DNA from: Candidatus Eiseniibacteriota bacterium
GTDB taxonomy: Bacteria > Orphanbacterota > Orphanbacteria > Orphanbacterales > Orphanbacteraceae
Assembly: GCA_024276995.1 (NCBI GenBank)
Contig: JAJRWB010000031.1
Coordinates: 1 to 64,000 of the forward strand
Direction of reading: 5' to 3'
DNA: 64,000 bases
In this document: positions 8,550 through 19,200 of the stretch, piece after piece
Layout of the letters: every line of letters starts with the position of its first letter
How positions within the stretch are numbered: position 1 is the first letter of the stretch
The notes under the pieces: generated by a model
Database searches by the model: none
Seen by the model: the letters and a program-made list of their open reading frames with translations, nothing else
Told to the model about the DNA's origin: nothing
Made by a program: the position numbers and the translations under genes

Positions 8550-11500
8550 TTACCGTTGCTCTTCGGGAACGATCATGCCGCTCCGATCGGGATACTCCGG
8601 GCGCTGCGGATAGTGGAAGGGGTTGCTCTCCAGTTCCTTGAGCATTTCGTCGATCGCCGCGTCGAGCTGCGGATCTCTTCCACCGGTCATGAGCGACGGA
8701 TCGTCCACCACTTCGATGTCGGGGGCCACGCCATAACCCTCGATGCCCCACGTTCCGCCGGTTCTGTAGAAAGCGAATCTCGGCACGGTGACCATGCCGC
8801 CGTCGATCAGCCGCGGCGATCCGCTGATGCCGACGAGCCCGCCCCACGTGCGCGTGCCGATCAGCTTTCCTAGACCCGCCTTGCGGAAGAGGAAGGGGAA
8901 GTAGTCGCCCCCGGAACCCGCGAGACCATTGATGAGCATACATTTCGGCCCCTGGTGGGCGTCGGGCGGCCACGGTTCGTCGAGTTTCCTGTATCGCTCG
9001 GCCCAGTAGTTCACCGCCGGCCTATTGAGCAGTTCGATGAATCTCGTGGGGATCTGGCCGCCGCCGTTCCATCGTTCATCGATAATAAGAGCCTCACGGT
9101 TCAACTGGCCGTAAAACTGACGAACAAGTTCGTTTTGGCCGTCCACCCCGGTGTTCGGCACGTAGATGTACCCCACGCGCCCCTTCGACTTCTTCTCCAC
9201 GTACTCCCGGTTCTTCTCCACCCACGCCCGGAACCGCAATGGATATTCTCTTTCGAGGAGCTTCACCACCACCCGCCGGTCGTCGTCGTCGAGTCTCGCA
9301 TCCTCGCTTACGGTGAGGGTCACCGTACGACCGGCGAGCCCCTGGAACGCGGCCCACGGCGAACGCGCCGGGTCGACGGGCACACCGTTCACGGCGAGGA
9401 GGTAGTCCCCCTCCTTCACATCGACGCCCGGCTGGCCGAGAACCCCCCGTCCGTCGACGTCCCAGTCGGCCGCGGCGATGATCCGTGAGATCCGGTACGC
9501 GCCGTCATGAAGTTCGAAATCGCAGCCGAGCATGCCGACCGACATGGACGGTTCGTCCTCGTAGTCCCCCCCGAAGTAATACGCGTGGCCGACGTTCAAC
9601 TCGGCGATCATTTCGCGGATCACGAAACTCACGTCCCACCGGGAAGCGCAATCCTCGATCATCGCCCCGTACTGCTTGCCCACGCCGTCCCAATCGACAC
9701 CGTGCATGTTCGGGTCGTAGAATCGATCGCGATACATTCGCCAGACATCGCGGAAGATCTGGCGCCATTCGCGCCGGGGATGGACCCATACGGTCATTCC
9801 CGAGGTGGGAACCGCCTCGAAGTCCTGGTCCGCCGAGGCATCGATAATGCCGAGGCCGTGCCCCTTGCGCACGAGCAGTTTCTTCCCGTCGGCGGACAGG
9901 ACGAATGAAGTGGTCCCCTCGAGGACCGTCTTTTCACGCTTGTCCTCTTCCTTCTCCTCCATGTCGAAGATCTCGATCTTCCCCTTGCCGCCGCTTCCCG
10001 CCGGCGAAATGCGCCCGTAGAGAAGCTTCCCATCGGAATTCACCGCGAGATTGACGAAGCCCCCCCGGTCGACGGGAAGCTCGATGGCCCTCTTTTCGAA
10101 ACCGGCCACGTCGATCTTCACCGGCTCGACCGACTCATCGTCCTTCCCCTCGTCGTCGCCCTTCTTTGCATCCTCTTCCTTTTCCCCGTCTTCATCCTTC
10201 TTTTCGCCGTCGTCCTCCTCATCCCACGTCTCCTCGTCGCTCTGCGGGGCGAAGGGAGAGGCGGTACCGACCTGGAGGGGCACCACGTAGAGACGATCGG
10301 TGTCGGAATAGATCCACGTGGTACCCACATCTTCGTACTTCGGCTTGGTGAATTCTCTATAGCTCGCGAAGAAGAGGTATTTCCCCTCCCGGTCGAACGT
10401 CGGCCAGGTGTCGCCGAACATGCCGGCCGTCACCTGCGTCTTTTCATCGTTCTCCAAGCTGTAGAGCCAGATCGCCTCGGGCGTCAACCGCTCGCTCCGG
10501 TTCGTAAAGGCGAGCCACTTCGAGTCGGACGACCAGCTCACACGGTTCCGTTCGTCGCTGAACGACTTCGCCACTTCCCGCGACGTTCCGTTCTCTATAT
10601 TTTGGATATAAAGTCGCCCCGTCTCGTCCCAGTATGATATCCACTTCGAATCGGGGGACCACGTGGGCATGAAGCAGAACCCTTTCCCCCGGTGCGTCAG
10701 CTTCCGGACCTCTCCGCGCCCGTCGGACGGGGCGATGTAAAGCTCGTACTCGCCCGTCGCGTCGGAGAACCAGGCGATCCATTTTCCGTCGGCGCTCCAC
10801 ACCGGCGTGCGCTCCGCGACGCTGTCGGTGCGTGTCAGGTTCACAGGTGAACCGTTCTTCGCCGGAAGCGTCCAGATATCGCCGCGCGCACCGACCACCG
10901 CCCGCTTGCCGCTCGGGGAAACGGCACTTCCGAAGATCAACTCCGACGCGTCCTTCGCCTGTTCCCGGACGAGCCGCATGTCGCCGGGGATGGTGACGGT
11001 CACGGTCCGTTCCTTTTCCGTGTCGAGATCGAGAAGGGCGAGGTGCGCGCCGACCTGGTAGACGATCTCCCCTTTCCCCGCCGGACCCGGTCCCATGGCG
11101 GGCCACTTCACATCGAAACGATCGTGATGCGTCACCTGGCGCCGATTGCCGCTCACCGTGTCGAACACCCAGATGTTCAGCCGGTGATTCACACCGGCAT
11201 CGGAGAGGTAGAATACATCGCTTCCCCGCCACATCGGGAAACTGTCGGTCCCCTCCCAGTCGGTGATCCTCCGGGCGGTCTTATTCTTCAGATCGAAGAG
11301 CCATATATCGGTGGCCATGCCGCCGGCGTATCGTTTCCATGACCGATGGTCCCGCGTGTACGGCACGTACGCGAGGGTCCGGCCGTCGTCGCTGATCGAG
11401 CCGATCCCGCCGTACGGCACCGGCATCTTCTCCGGAAGACCGCCGCGGGGCGAAACGGAGTAGAGCTCTCTCGTCCGAGCATGTTCACCCATACCGAATA

Positions 11501-11900
11501 CGTTGAATAGGAGGCGGCCGTCATTCGTCCAATCGCAGAGATTCTCTCTCGCCGGGTGGTAGGTCACGCGAAAAGGGACTCCCCCGGCGGCGGGGAGAGT
11601 GTAGATGTCCGTGTTCCCGTCGTAGTTCCCCATGAACGCGATCATTGCGCCGTCGGGGCTGAACCGGGGAAACGACTCGGCGCCGGGGGGCGACGCGAGG
11701 GGCCTCGCCTCCCCGCCGTCACGGGAAACGAGCCAGAGATCGTTGGCGTAACGGAAGACGATCTCGGTGGCGCTCACATCGGGAGTTCGCAGCATGGCGC
11801 CGTGCGGGACGGCGGATTCGCCCCGGCCCGCGAAGAGTGCGAGCACGAGGAAGAGGGCGGCCACCGGCGGCCTGCCGGCGCAGATCGAATCGCGATTCAT
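8550..11900 (-). CDS. tricorn-like secreted serine protease (PD40 propellers, PDZ, S41)
   Basis: A 1116-aa exported protein with a signal peptide in residues 1-30. Residues about 35-340 and 340-730 form two PD40-type propellers (repeats such as F-S-P-D-G, W-S-P-D-S-K-W-I-S-Y). A PDZ domain follows near 800-900, then a C-terminal S41 protease core. Tricorn catalytic residues can be matched: His in N-V-G-H-A-Y-Y, Ser996 in A-G-S-G-G-D-Y and Glu1054 in W-G-I-E-G-Y-G-V. Tricorn proteases degrade oligopeptides. A signal peptide suggests periplasmic action here. An unusual run rich in Asp, Glu and Lys (about residues 545-590) lies inside the second propeller. A GGAAGGA ribosome site precedes the ATG. 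Confidence 0.9.
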   Translation of the reverse strand: MNRDSICAGRPPVAALFLVLALFAGRGESAVPHGAMLRTPDVSATEIVFRYANDLWLVSRDGGEARPLASPPGAESFPRFSPDGAMIAFMGNYDGNTDIYTLPAAGGVPFRVTYHPARENLCDWTNDGRLLFNVFGMGEHARTRELYSVSPRGGLPEKMPVPYGGIGSISDDGRTLAYVPYTRDHRSWKRYAGGMATDIWLFDLKNKTARRITDWEGTDSFPMWRGSDVFYLSDAGVNHRLNIWVFDTVSGNRRQVTHHDRFDVKWPAMGPGPAGKGEIVYQVGAHLALLDLDTEKERTVTVTIPGDMRLVREQAKDASELIFGSAVSPSGKRAVVGARGDIWTLPAKNGSPVNLTRTDSVAERTPVWSADGKWIAWFSDATGEYELYIAPSDGRGEVRKLTHRGKGFCFMPTWSPDSKWISYWDETGRLYIQNIENGTSREVAKSFSDERNRVSWSSDSKWLAFTNRSERLTPEAIWLYSLENDEKTQVTAGMFGDTWPTFDREGKYLFFASYREFTKPKYEDVGTTWIYSDTDRLYVVPLQVGTASPFAPQSDEETWDEEDDGEKKDEDGEKEEDAKKGDDEGKDDESVEPVKIDVAGFEKRAIELPVDRGGFVNLAVNSDGKLLYGRISPAGSGGKGKIEIFDMEEKEEDKREKTVLEGTTSFVLSADGKKLLVRKGHGLGIIDASADQDFEAVPTSGMTVWVHPRREWRQIFRDVWRMYRDRFYDPNMHGVDWDGVGKQYGAMIEDCASRWDVSFVIREMIAELNVGHAYYFGGDYEDEPSMSVGMLGCDFELHDGAYRISRIIAAADWDVDGRGVLGQPGVDVKEGDYLLAVNGVPVDPARSPWAAFQGLAGRTVTLTVSEDARLDDDDRRVVVKLLEREYPLRFRAWVEKNREYVEKKSKGRVGYIYVPNTGVDGQNELVRQFYGQLNREALIIDERWNGGGQIPTRFIELLNRPAVNYWAERYRKLDEPWPPDAHQGPKCMLINGLAGSGGDYFPFLFRKAGLGKLIGTRTWGGLVGISGSPRLIDGGMVTVPRFAFYRTGGTWGIEGYGVAPDIEVVDDPSLMTGGRDPQLDAAIDEMLKELESNPFHYPQRPEYPDRSGMIVPEEQR

Positions 11901-12061
11901 CTGTCATTTCCTTCCCGCCGGCGAACCGGCACGCCGGGAAACCTCTCCGCCGATCCGGGATGGTTCGGAACGGATGCCTTCCGGCCCGGCAAATCGTGAA
12001 ACGGACACAATTACATCTATCATGACGTAAGAGACGCCGGGAGGCTTCTAAAAACCTTCTC

Positions 12062-12982
12062 CTACAGGATATCCTTTCCCAAGAGGGACTGCATCAGCTC
12101 GACCGCGAGAAGCGCCGAGTGGTTGCGCGTATCGATCACCGGGTTCACTTCCACCAGGTCGACGGCGACCAGGTCCGCCCTGTCGCTCATGATCTCCGTC
12201 GCCAAGTGGGCCTCGCGATACGACAGTCCGCCCAGAACGGGAGTGCCCGTGCCGGGGGCGTGGCCCGGATCGATCACGTCGAGATCAAAGGAGAGATAGA
12301 CGCCGTCCGTTCCGTCCGATGCGATGCGCAGCGCCTCCTCCACCACTTCGCACATCCCCCGTTCGTCCACGTCGCGCATGGTGAATACCGCCACGTCGGC
12401 GGCACGGATGCTCTCCTTCTCGTCCGAGTCGAGATCGCGCGCTCCGATGAGAACCGCGCTTCGAGGATTCACTTTCGGTGCGAAGCCGCCGAGATTCACG
12501 AGATCGGCGTCGCCCAGTCCCACGGAGACGGCGAGAGACATGCCATGGATGTTCCCGGACGACGTGGTGGCGGGAGTGTTGAAATCGCCGTGGGCGTCGA
12601 ACCAGATCAGGCCGATCTTCCGGCCCGCTTTCCTGCGATGGAGCGCCGCGCCGGCGATGCCGCCGATGGCGAGACTGTGATCCCCCCCGATGATCAGGGG
12701 AAGCTTTCCGCCGTCGAGGGATTCGCCCACCGCCTCCATGAGAATCCGACACGTGTCGAGGATCGGTCTCTTGTAGCGAAGGTTTCCCGCGCCCTCTTCG
12801 CCGGTCTCGGGAATCGCCACCGGGAGATCCCCCCCATCGGTCACATCGAGACCGAGGTCGGCGAGCCTCGACGCGAGAAGCGCGATGCGGATCGCCGACG
12901 GCCCCATGTCGACCCCCCTTCTCGACGCGCCGAGATCGAGAGGGACACCGATCACCTCGACTTCGCTTCCCCGCAGGGTCAT
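12062..12982 (-). CDS. rocF: arginase (ureohydrolase family)
   Basis: A 306-aa Mn-dependent ureohydrolase. Metal-binding motifs are all present: G-G-D-H-S-L, W-F-D-A-H-G-D-F-N and S-F-D-L-D-V-I-D-P. The T-P-V-L-G-G-L-S-Y-R-E segment and the N-terminal V-P-L-D-L-G-A-S-R-R-G-V-D-M-G-P favour arginase (arginine to ornithine plus urea) over agmatinase. The frame reaches 13033, but the ATG at 12982 has GGAGG nine bases upstream while the upstream ATG has none. It is a single gene, 161 bases upstream of the tricorn-like gene. Confidence 0.88.
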   Translation of the reverse strand: MTLRGSEVEVIGVPLDLGASRRGVDMGPSAIRIALLASRLADLGLDVTDGGDLPVAIPETGEEGAGNLRYKRPILDTCRILMEAVGESLDGGKLPLIIGGDHSLAIGGIAGAALHRRKAGRKIGLIWFDAHGDFNTPATTSSGNIHGMSLAVSVGLGDADLVNLGGFAPKVNPRSAVLIGARDLDSDEKESIRAADVAVFTMRDVDERGMCEVVEEALRIASDGTDGVYLSFDLDVIDPGHAPGTGTPVLGGLSYREAHLATEIMSDRADLVAVDLVEVNPVIDTRNHSALLAVELMQSLLGKDIL

Positions 12983-13152
12983 CGGACCGATCCTCCACGC
13001 GGCGGCCGCGCCACCCGACTTGCCTATCCGCACCGAAAGAGCATAGTATAGAAGAACAGGCCGGGAAAGGCGAACTCCCCCACCAACGCGACACGATGCT
13101 CTTGGCGCCGCCCGGGGACAGACCCGGCGCTACTCGAAACCCTGGGAGCAGC

Positions 13153-13980
13153 ATGCACCCTTCGAATCGTTCCCGAAAGCGATCGGCGGACAGGGCGAAC
13201 AGCGCCGGCTCGCCACCGGAAACGCCGCACATCGCCTTTCTCCGGGCGCCGGTGAGATCGAAGCGGATCGCCCCGATAGGAGATCGGATCCGCGCGGCGA
13301 CGTACAACGTTCACCGGTGGACGGGGATCAACGGAAGATCGAAACCCGATCCCCGGCGGGCGGAAGCGGTGATCGGTGAACTCGGGGCGGACGTGATCGC
13401 CCTTCAGGAAGTGATCCGTCCCTCCGGCGCGGGGGACGATCCTCTCGTCGCCATCGCAGACCGGCTCGGCTTCCACGTCACCTTCGCCGCCACGCGGACC
13501 CACAGGCGAGGGGAACTCGGCAACGCGATCCTTTCGCGCTGGCCGATCGAGGGGGTGTGGGTGATCGATCTAACCTCGTCCCGCCTCGAGAAGCGTCTCG
13601 CCGTGGCGGCGCAGGTCCGGTGCGGCGAGAAGGTGCTCGAGGTCGTGGCCACCCATCTCTCCCTCGCCGACCTGTCGAGGCGGCGCCAGGTGAGGGCGAT
13701 TCTCGACCACCCGAGAATCCAGGAAGGCCCGGCGCTTCTCCTGGGGGATATGAACGCGTGGCGCCGGTGCCGGGCGACGCGGGCGCTGAACGACGAACTG
13801 CGCTCTCACAACAACCGTTCGTGGCCGCCGTCGTTTCCCGCCGTGAAGCCGGTATTCGCCCTCGACCGCGTTTACGGCCGGGGGGTCGAGTTCACCGGAA
13901 TCGCCGCGCACAACACCTCCGCCGCGCGGCGCGCGTCCGACCACCTTCCCGTGATCGCCGGGGTGAAAATCTCCCGCTGA
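13153..13980 (+). CDS. endonuclease/exonuclease/phosphatase family protein
   Basis: A roughly 275-aa metal-dependent hydrolase of the EEP superfamily. Conserved residues: A-T-Y-N-V-H (Asn), A-L-Q-E-V (Glu metal ligand), L-L-L-G-D-M-N-A (Asp/Asn) and the C-terminal S-D-H-L-P-V. The fold covers DNases, sphingomyelinases and lipid or nucleotide phosphatases, so the substrate is unknown. There is no signal peptide. The N-terminus up to about residue 45 is basic and of low conservation. The frame is open from an ATG at 13096. I choose the ATG at 13153 on the weak GGGAG before it. A later start is possible. It is one of few plus-strand genes in this part and is convergent with rlpA. Confidence 0.75.
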   Translation: MHPSNRSRKRSADRANSAGSPPETPHIAFLRAPVRSKRIAPIGDRIRAATYNVHRWTGINGRSKPDPRRAEAVIGELGADVIALQEVIRPSGAGDDPLVAIADRLGFHVTFAATRTHRRGELGNAILSRWPIEGVWVIDLTSSRLEKRLAVAAQVRCGEKVLEVVATHLSLADLSRRRQVRAILDHPRIQEGPALLLGDMNAWRRCRATRALNDELRSHNNRSWPPSFPAVKPVFALDRVYGRGVEFTGIAAHNTSAARRASDHLPVIAGVKISR

Positions 13981-14051
13981 GACGGTCACTCCGGGCGGTC
14001 TCCCACCCGCCTTCCCCTTTCGCCGTGGATCGTTTCCGCGTGATCCCCGGC

Positions 14052-14513
14052 TCAGTCCGGCGTGACGATCCGCAGGCGAACCGGCGCGGTGCCGTCGATA
14101 AGAAAACCGAGTTCCTTCGCCGCGCGGCGCGAAACGTCGATGATCCTCCCCTTGATAAACGGACCCCTGTCGTTGATGCGAAGCCGCACCTTCCTCCCGT
14201 TCCCCAGGTTCGTCACCTCCACGATCGTGCCGAAAGGGAGCGTGCGGTGCGCCGCGGTGAGAGCGTTCATGTCGTAGATCTCCCCGTTGGCCGTGCGACG
14301 CCCGTGAAACCGGCCACCGTACCACGACGCGATGCCGGTAAGCCCGTCGTCTCCCGCACCGGCCGGCGGGAGGGACGAACCGCGGGGCGTGCAACCGGCC
14401 AGAAGGAGGAGAAGGAGAAATGGGATGACGGGAGCGGGAAGATGGGCGGCGAGATCATGCCGCCGGCCGGCGCCCGGGGTCGCGCGAAAGAGGAGCGACA
14501 CCGCCCCGATCAA
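14052..14513 (-). CDS. rlpA: RlpA-like lipoprotein (septal ring lytic transglycosylase type)
   Basis: A roughly 153-aa lipoprotein with lipobox L-L-A-G-C after a leucine-rich signal. The double-psi beta-barrel of RlpA is clear: [30 protein letters not shown] and R-I-N-D-R-G-P-F with the catalytic-type Asp. RlpA cleaves naked glycan strands during cell separation. No SPOR domain is attached, so this is the short form. The start is uncertain: TTG at 14513 (GGAGA nine bases upstream, overlapping the previous stop) or GTG at 14501. No ATG suits. It is coupled to the upstream haem-binding gene. Confidence 0.82.
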   Translation of the reverse strand: MIGAVSLLFRATPGAGRRHDLAAHLPAPVIPFLLLLLLAGCTPRGSSLPPAGAGDDGLTGIASWYGGRFHGRRTANGEIYDMNALTAAHRTLPFGTIVEVTNLGNGRKVRLRINDRGPFIKGRIIDVSRRAAKELGFLIDGTAPVRLRIVTPD

Positions 14514-14983
14514 TGATGGTGCTCTCCGTGGTCTTCGTCCTCCCCACCACCCTCGCCGGCGGCCGGCCCGGTCCAGCGGAGGAGGAGATCGACATCCCCT
14601 TCGTCGAGACGGGCCTCGGGATGGAGAAGGAGATACTGTTTGAGAGGCATCTCCCCGCTTTCGATCTTCTCCCGGATTCCGAAGAAGGCGTGACCTCTTT
14701 CGCCGGAAGGAAGATCGTCCCACGAGGAGAAATTGAGTTTTTCCCGGGCTTCGTTCACGTCGTGCGCTACGAGCCACGACATCGGCGCCACCGCGCTGTA
14801 CCACGGCCAGACCGTTTCATTCGAATGACAATCGAAGCAGGAGCGTTCGAGGAGGGCGCGCACGTCGGCCGGCGCGGTGAGTGCCGTTGTCCCCGGCAGG
14901 TTCTCCCGCTTCACGGGGATGAACTGGATCACGACGAGAAGAGCGGCGACGACCATCAGGGCGCGGCGGACCGGTTTGTTCAT
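14510..14983 (-). CDS. haem-binding domain protein with CxxCH
   Basis: A 157-aa membrane-anchored protein. Residues 8-22 form an N-terminal hydrophobic anchor or signal. The Haem_bd-type domain has [10 protein letters not shown] (a c-type haem attachment motif) followed by W-P-W-Y-S and a later S-G-E-M-P-L-K-Q-Y. The C-terminus ends in an acidic and His-rich tail (E-D-H-G-E-H-H-H), possibly metal-binding. It is expected on the periplasmic side. It overlaps the rlpA start. No cytochrome maturation gene is visible in the window. Confidence 0.8.
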   Translation of the reverse strand: MNKPVRRALMVVAALLVVIQFIPVKRENLPGTTALTAPADVRALLERSCFDCHSNETVWPWYSAVAPMSWLVAHDVNEAREKLNFSSWDDLPSGERGHAFFGIREKIESGEMPLKQYLLLHPEARLDEGDVDLLLRWTGPAAGEGGGEDEDHGEHHH

Positions 14984-15026
14984 TCGATCTCCTCCCCCGG
15001 CCTCTTCGGCCGGGTGCTTCCTCCGG

Positions 15027-16136
15027 CTACGACCGGAAAAGGAACTTCCCGTTCCTGTGGATCGCCTTGCCGTCGCCGAAGACGGTGAATCCCTTCCGCG
15101 TATCGCATACCATATCCCAGTGTACCGCCGACCGGTTCTTCCCGCCCGTCTCGGGGAGCGACGCGCCGATCGCCAGGTGCATCGTGCCGCCGATCTTCTC
15201 GTCGAAGAGGGTGTTCTTCGTAAACTTCGTGATTCCGTAGTTCGTGCCGAAAGCGAGTTCCCCTAGCCGGCGAGCGCCCGGATCGACGTCGAGCATCCGG
15301 CGAAGGAGATCGGCTCCCTTCGCGGCGCTCATCTCCACCACACGCCCCTTGCGGAACGTGAGGCACACATCCTCCACCTCCCGTCCCTCGTACGTTGCGG
15401 GAAAGGTGTAGCGAATTCTCCCTTCCGCCGAGTTCTCCACGGGGCCGGTGAAAACCTCCCCGTCGGGAAAGTTCACCCTGCCGTCGCAGTTGATCCATTT
15501 TCGCCCCGCCGTGCTCAACGTGAGGTCGGTATCCTTCCCGACGATCCGGATCTCCTTGATCCGATTAAGGAAACGCACGATTCGCGCCTGGACGGCGGAG
15601 AGTTTCTTCCACTCCGCCACGGGATCCTTCGCGTAGAGCTTGCCGGCGCGGTAGACGAAATCCTCGTAATCGGCGAGCGACATGTCGGCATCCTGCGCCC
15701 CCGACGGCGTCGGAAAGAGCGTCCCCACCCAATGGTGGGAACCGTTCGCCATCCGTCCGAGCATCGTCCGAAGGAGGCGGCTCCTCGCCTTCCGCTGAAC
15801 GCCGCTCCTTTTCGGGTCGATGCCGGCGAGTTCCCTGCTGTTCCAGCCGCCCAGGATGGTCACCGACTTGTCCGCCTTCTTGTAGAACGCATCCTCGGAA
15901 GGTGAGATGAAGCCGATCTGCCTATCCGATCCGCGCGAAAGGAGGAGACTCGACGCCCCGGGGATCGAAACGTCGAGCGTCGGATTCCCCCCCGCGTCGA
16001 GAATCTCCGCCATGAGCGCCCGCATCAGTTCATCGGCGAGGGCGGCGCCCCGCACAACGACCCAGTCATCCCTCTTGACACGAAGGCTGTACCGGGTCAG
16101 CACCTTCGCCAGCTTCGTGATCCGATCATCCGCCAT
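15027..16136 (-). CDS. M29-family aminopeptidase
   Basis: A 369-aa metallo-aminopeptidase of the thermophilic family (AmpS/PepS/aminopeptidase T). Characteristic segments: V-V-V-R-G near residue 28, F-P-D-G-E-V-F-T-G-P-V-E containing the metal-binding glutamate, and the C-terminal G-G-T-M-H-L-A-I-G and S-A-V-H-W-D-M-V with metal-binding histidines and Asp. These cytosolic enzymes remove N-terminal residues from peptides. The frame extends upstream to 16448, but the ATG at 16136 has GGAGG seven bases before it and matches the family N-terminus. It lies downstream of dnaE2. Confidence 0.86.
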   Translation of the reverse strand: MADDRITKLAKVLTRYSLRVKRDDWVVVRGAALADELMRALMAEILDAGGNPTLDVSIPGASSLLLSRGSDRQIGFISPSEDAFYKKADKSVTILGGWNSRELAGIDPKRSGVQRKARSRLLRTMLGRMANGSHHWVGTLFPTPSGAQDADMSLADYEDFVYRAGKLYAKDPVAEWKKLSAVQARIVRFLNRIKEIRIVGKDTDLTLSTAGRKWINCDGRVNFPDGEVFTGPVENSAEGRIRYTFPATYEGREVEDVCLTFRKGRVVEMSAAKGADLLRRMLDVDPGARRLGELAFGTNYGITKFTKNTLFDEKIGGTMHLAIGASLPETGGKNRSAVHWDMVCDTRKGFTVFGDGKAIHRNGKFLFRS

Positions 16137-16231
16137 TCGAATCCTCCGGACTTTTCCTCCTCCCGCCATAAGCCGCCCGCACACCTTCGATGCGCCCTTC
16201 CCTCGACCGGCCAGCGACGGGGAAACCGGTT

Positions 16232-19200
16232 TCATTCTAGCCGCTCCCACCCGGCGAAGGAAGACGGAAAAAGGGGATCGCCGGATTGCTCCGCGAGAAG
16301 CGGCTCCTCCCCGCCGAGATCGTCGATCGTTTCGACGTTCAGCGTTCGCGCACCGTAGTGTTCCTCGATCCGCCCCGAAACCCGGAAAGGTCCCCCGCCA
16401 CGCACCGATTCGGCGAAGCGCCGGTAGACCGGCGGGAAAAGAGTGCATTCGAAAAGACCGTACTCATCCTCCAGGGTAAGGAAGAGCATCGTCTCCCCCC
16501 GCTTCGTCCTCACCCTCCTGGCGGCATCGCGCACGCCGACCAGTTCGATCGGCGCCCCCGGCTCCAGATCGTTCTCGAAGAGCCGCGAGTCGGCGGCGCC
16601 GGCGCACGCTCCGCCGTGGCGGAGGAGGGTGATCGGATGGGCCGAGACGGCGAGATGAAGGATCTCCATTTCATAGCGGAGCCGCTCGCTGAGACCGATC
16701 TCCCCGAGGGAAGGAGCCGCGCCCGCCACCGCGCCGGCGATCGGGGGCGCCTCTTCGGGAAACATATTCTCTTCGCTCCGCCACGGCGCTCGCCGCGTCC
16801 CCCGTCCGGCCGCGCACGAGGCGTACAGCTCCCAGAGCAGTTCCGTCCGCTTCACGCCGGTCCAGTCACCCCCCCCCCACCAGGACGAGCCGCTCGGCGT
16901 CACGCCTCGGCGGGCGGACACGACGAAGAAAGTGGGCGAACGAACGAAACGGCCTTCCTTCGTAGATGCGCCGGCGCACCGGCACGGAGAGATCGCGCAC
17001 CTGCGCCAGGCCGGTGCGAATCGCGCCCGTCGGGCGGCCCGGACCGGACCGACCGATCGCGGAGGCCGGGGCATCGTCGAATTCCAGCGTGAATCGATCG
17101 GCGCTTCGCTGCACGCACGGCGGACGGATCTCGATCCCCCGCCGGCGCGCCTCCTCGAGATGTACCCGCGTGGCGTACATCCCCTGGTGATTGTTGAGAA
17201 GCGCCACGGCGTGTTCCGCCGGGTAGTTCGCTTTGAGGTACGCCGTCCGGTAGGCGAGCACGCCGTACCCCGCGGCGTGGGCCTTGCAGAACGCGTAGTT
17301 CGCGAAGCGGGCGATCATGCGCCACACCTCCTTCGCGAGGGGAAGCTCGACGCCCCTTTGCACGGCAAGGGCGAGAAACGTGTTCGTCAGCGCCCGCATC
17401 GATCGGTCGTCGCCCGCCTCGGCGATTCGCCGCCGGAGGAGATCGCTCTCCTCGAGGGAAAGCCCGGTGATCCGGCTCGCCACCGCCATCACATCCTCCT
17501 GGTAGAGCGGTACGCCAAGTGTCTCGGCGAGAAGATCCTCGAGGTCGGGGTGGGGATAGCTGACCGGCTCGAGACCGCGGATCCGCCGCACGAAACGCTC
17601 CTTCATGCCCGACGACGCCGGCCCGGGCCGGATGAGGGAGTGCGCCGCGATAGTGCCTTCCATGTCGGACGTACCGATCATGCGGAGGAGGGTTCTCATG
17701 CCGGGCGACTCGATCTGGAAACAGCCGAGGGTACGCCCCTCCCGCAGGAGCCGCGCGGTCGGCCCGTCGTCGTCCGGAATCGTTTCCATATCGATCTCCT
17801 CCCCCCTCGCCTTCCGGATGAGGGAGGTCGTTTCACGGATCGTCGAAATCGCCCGGTTCCCGAGAAGGTCGATCTTGATCAGGCCGATCCGCTCGATCGA
17901 TTCCATCTCGTACTGGGTGATCACGATCCCCTTCGCCGCCCGTTCGAGACCGGTCAGCCGGTCGAGGGGACGGTCGCCGATCACGATGCCTCCGCAATGG
18001 ATCCCGAGGTGGCGCGGCGCGCCGCGGAGACGCTCGGCGAGGCGAAGCACGGCGGTGTACGCTTTCCGGTCGCGCGGGTATTCGCGCAACGCCCTCGAGC
18101 GGGCGAAGTACTCGTCCAGCGTCCCGTCGATCTCCCGGGGGATTCTCCGGCTCACCCGATCGACCACGCCGGCGGGTAGGCCGAAGGCGCGGGCGGTGTC
18201 GCGAAACGCCGAGCGGCAATGATAGTGGTTGTGCGTCGAGATCATTGCCACGCGATCGCGGCCGTAGCGCTCATACGCGTAGTCGATCACCTCGTCCCTT
18301 CCACGCCAGCACAGATCGACGTCGAGATCGGGCCGGTCGTCGCGCAGTGAATTGAGAAACCGTTCGAAGTAGAGCCGGTGAGCGATCGGGTCGACACTCG
18401 TGATGCCGAGAAGATACGCGAGGAGCGAACCGGCGCCCGATCCGCGGCCCACCACCGGGATCCCCCGGGAACGGGCGAAGCGGACGAGGTCCCCCACGAC
18501 GACGAAGTACTCCGAAAAGCCGCTCCCGTGAACCGTCTCCAGCTCCCGCTGCAGCCGCGCGGTGATCTCGGGGGTGATCCCCTTCCCGTACCGGCGACGA
18601 AGTCCCTCTTGGGCGAGGCGGTGCAGGTATGAGTACGCCGTCTCCCCCGGGGGCAGAGGGCACTTCGGAAAGATCGGCTCCGTGCGGACGGGATCGAAGT
18701 CGCACGCCTCGGCGATCGCCCGACCGTCGGCGATCAATTCGGGCGATCCCCGGAGGAGACGCGCTACCTCGCCGGGGGAACGGAGGCGGTCCCCGAACGC
18801 CTCCCCCTTCGCCCGGACCTCGCGACCGACAAGCGTGTTCGTACGGATCGCCGCCAGGAGCGCCTCGAACGACCGCTCCTCCGGCCCGGCCGTGCAGATC
18901 GCCCCTCCCACCACCATACCGATGCCGAGCCGGCGGGCCGTCTCCTTCCGATGAGCGAACGACCGCGGGCCGATCGACGGGGGAATCTCGATCCATAGAG
19001 CGCCCGGCTCGACCCCTTCGCGGAGCGCCTCGGCGAGGCGCGTCGACTCGACGAGCACGAACAACCCGCGTGCGTCGGTCCTCACGCTCCCGGCGAGATC
19101 GAACGTCGCTTCGAGGTGGCGCGCCGACACGACCCGACAGACGTTGCCGTACCCGACCGCGTCGCGGGCGAGCAGAACGGCCCGGTCGGGAGAGACGGAT

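Noticed and set aside
16866-16868. Selenocysteine or readthrough of the TGA in dnaE2
   Set aside because: The C-terminal part lies in another frame; only a one-base shift joins it.
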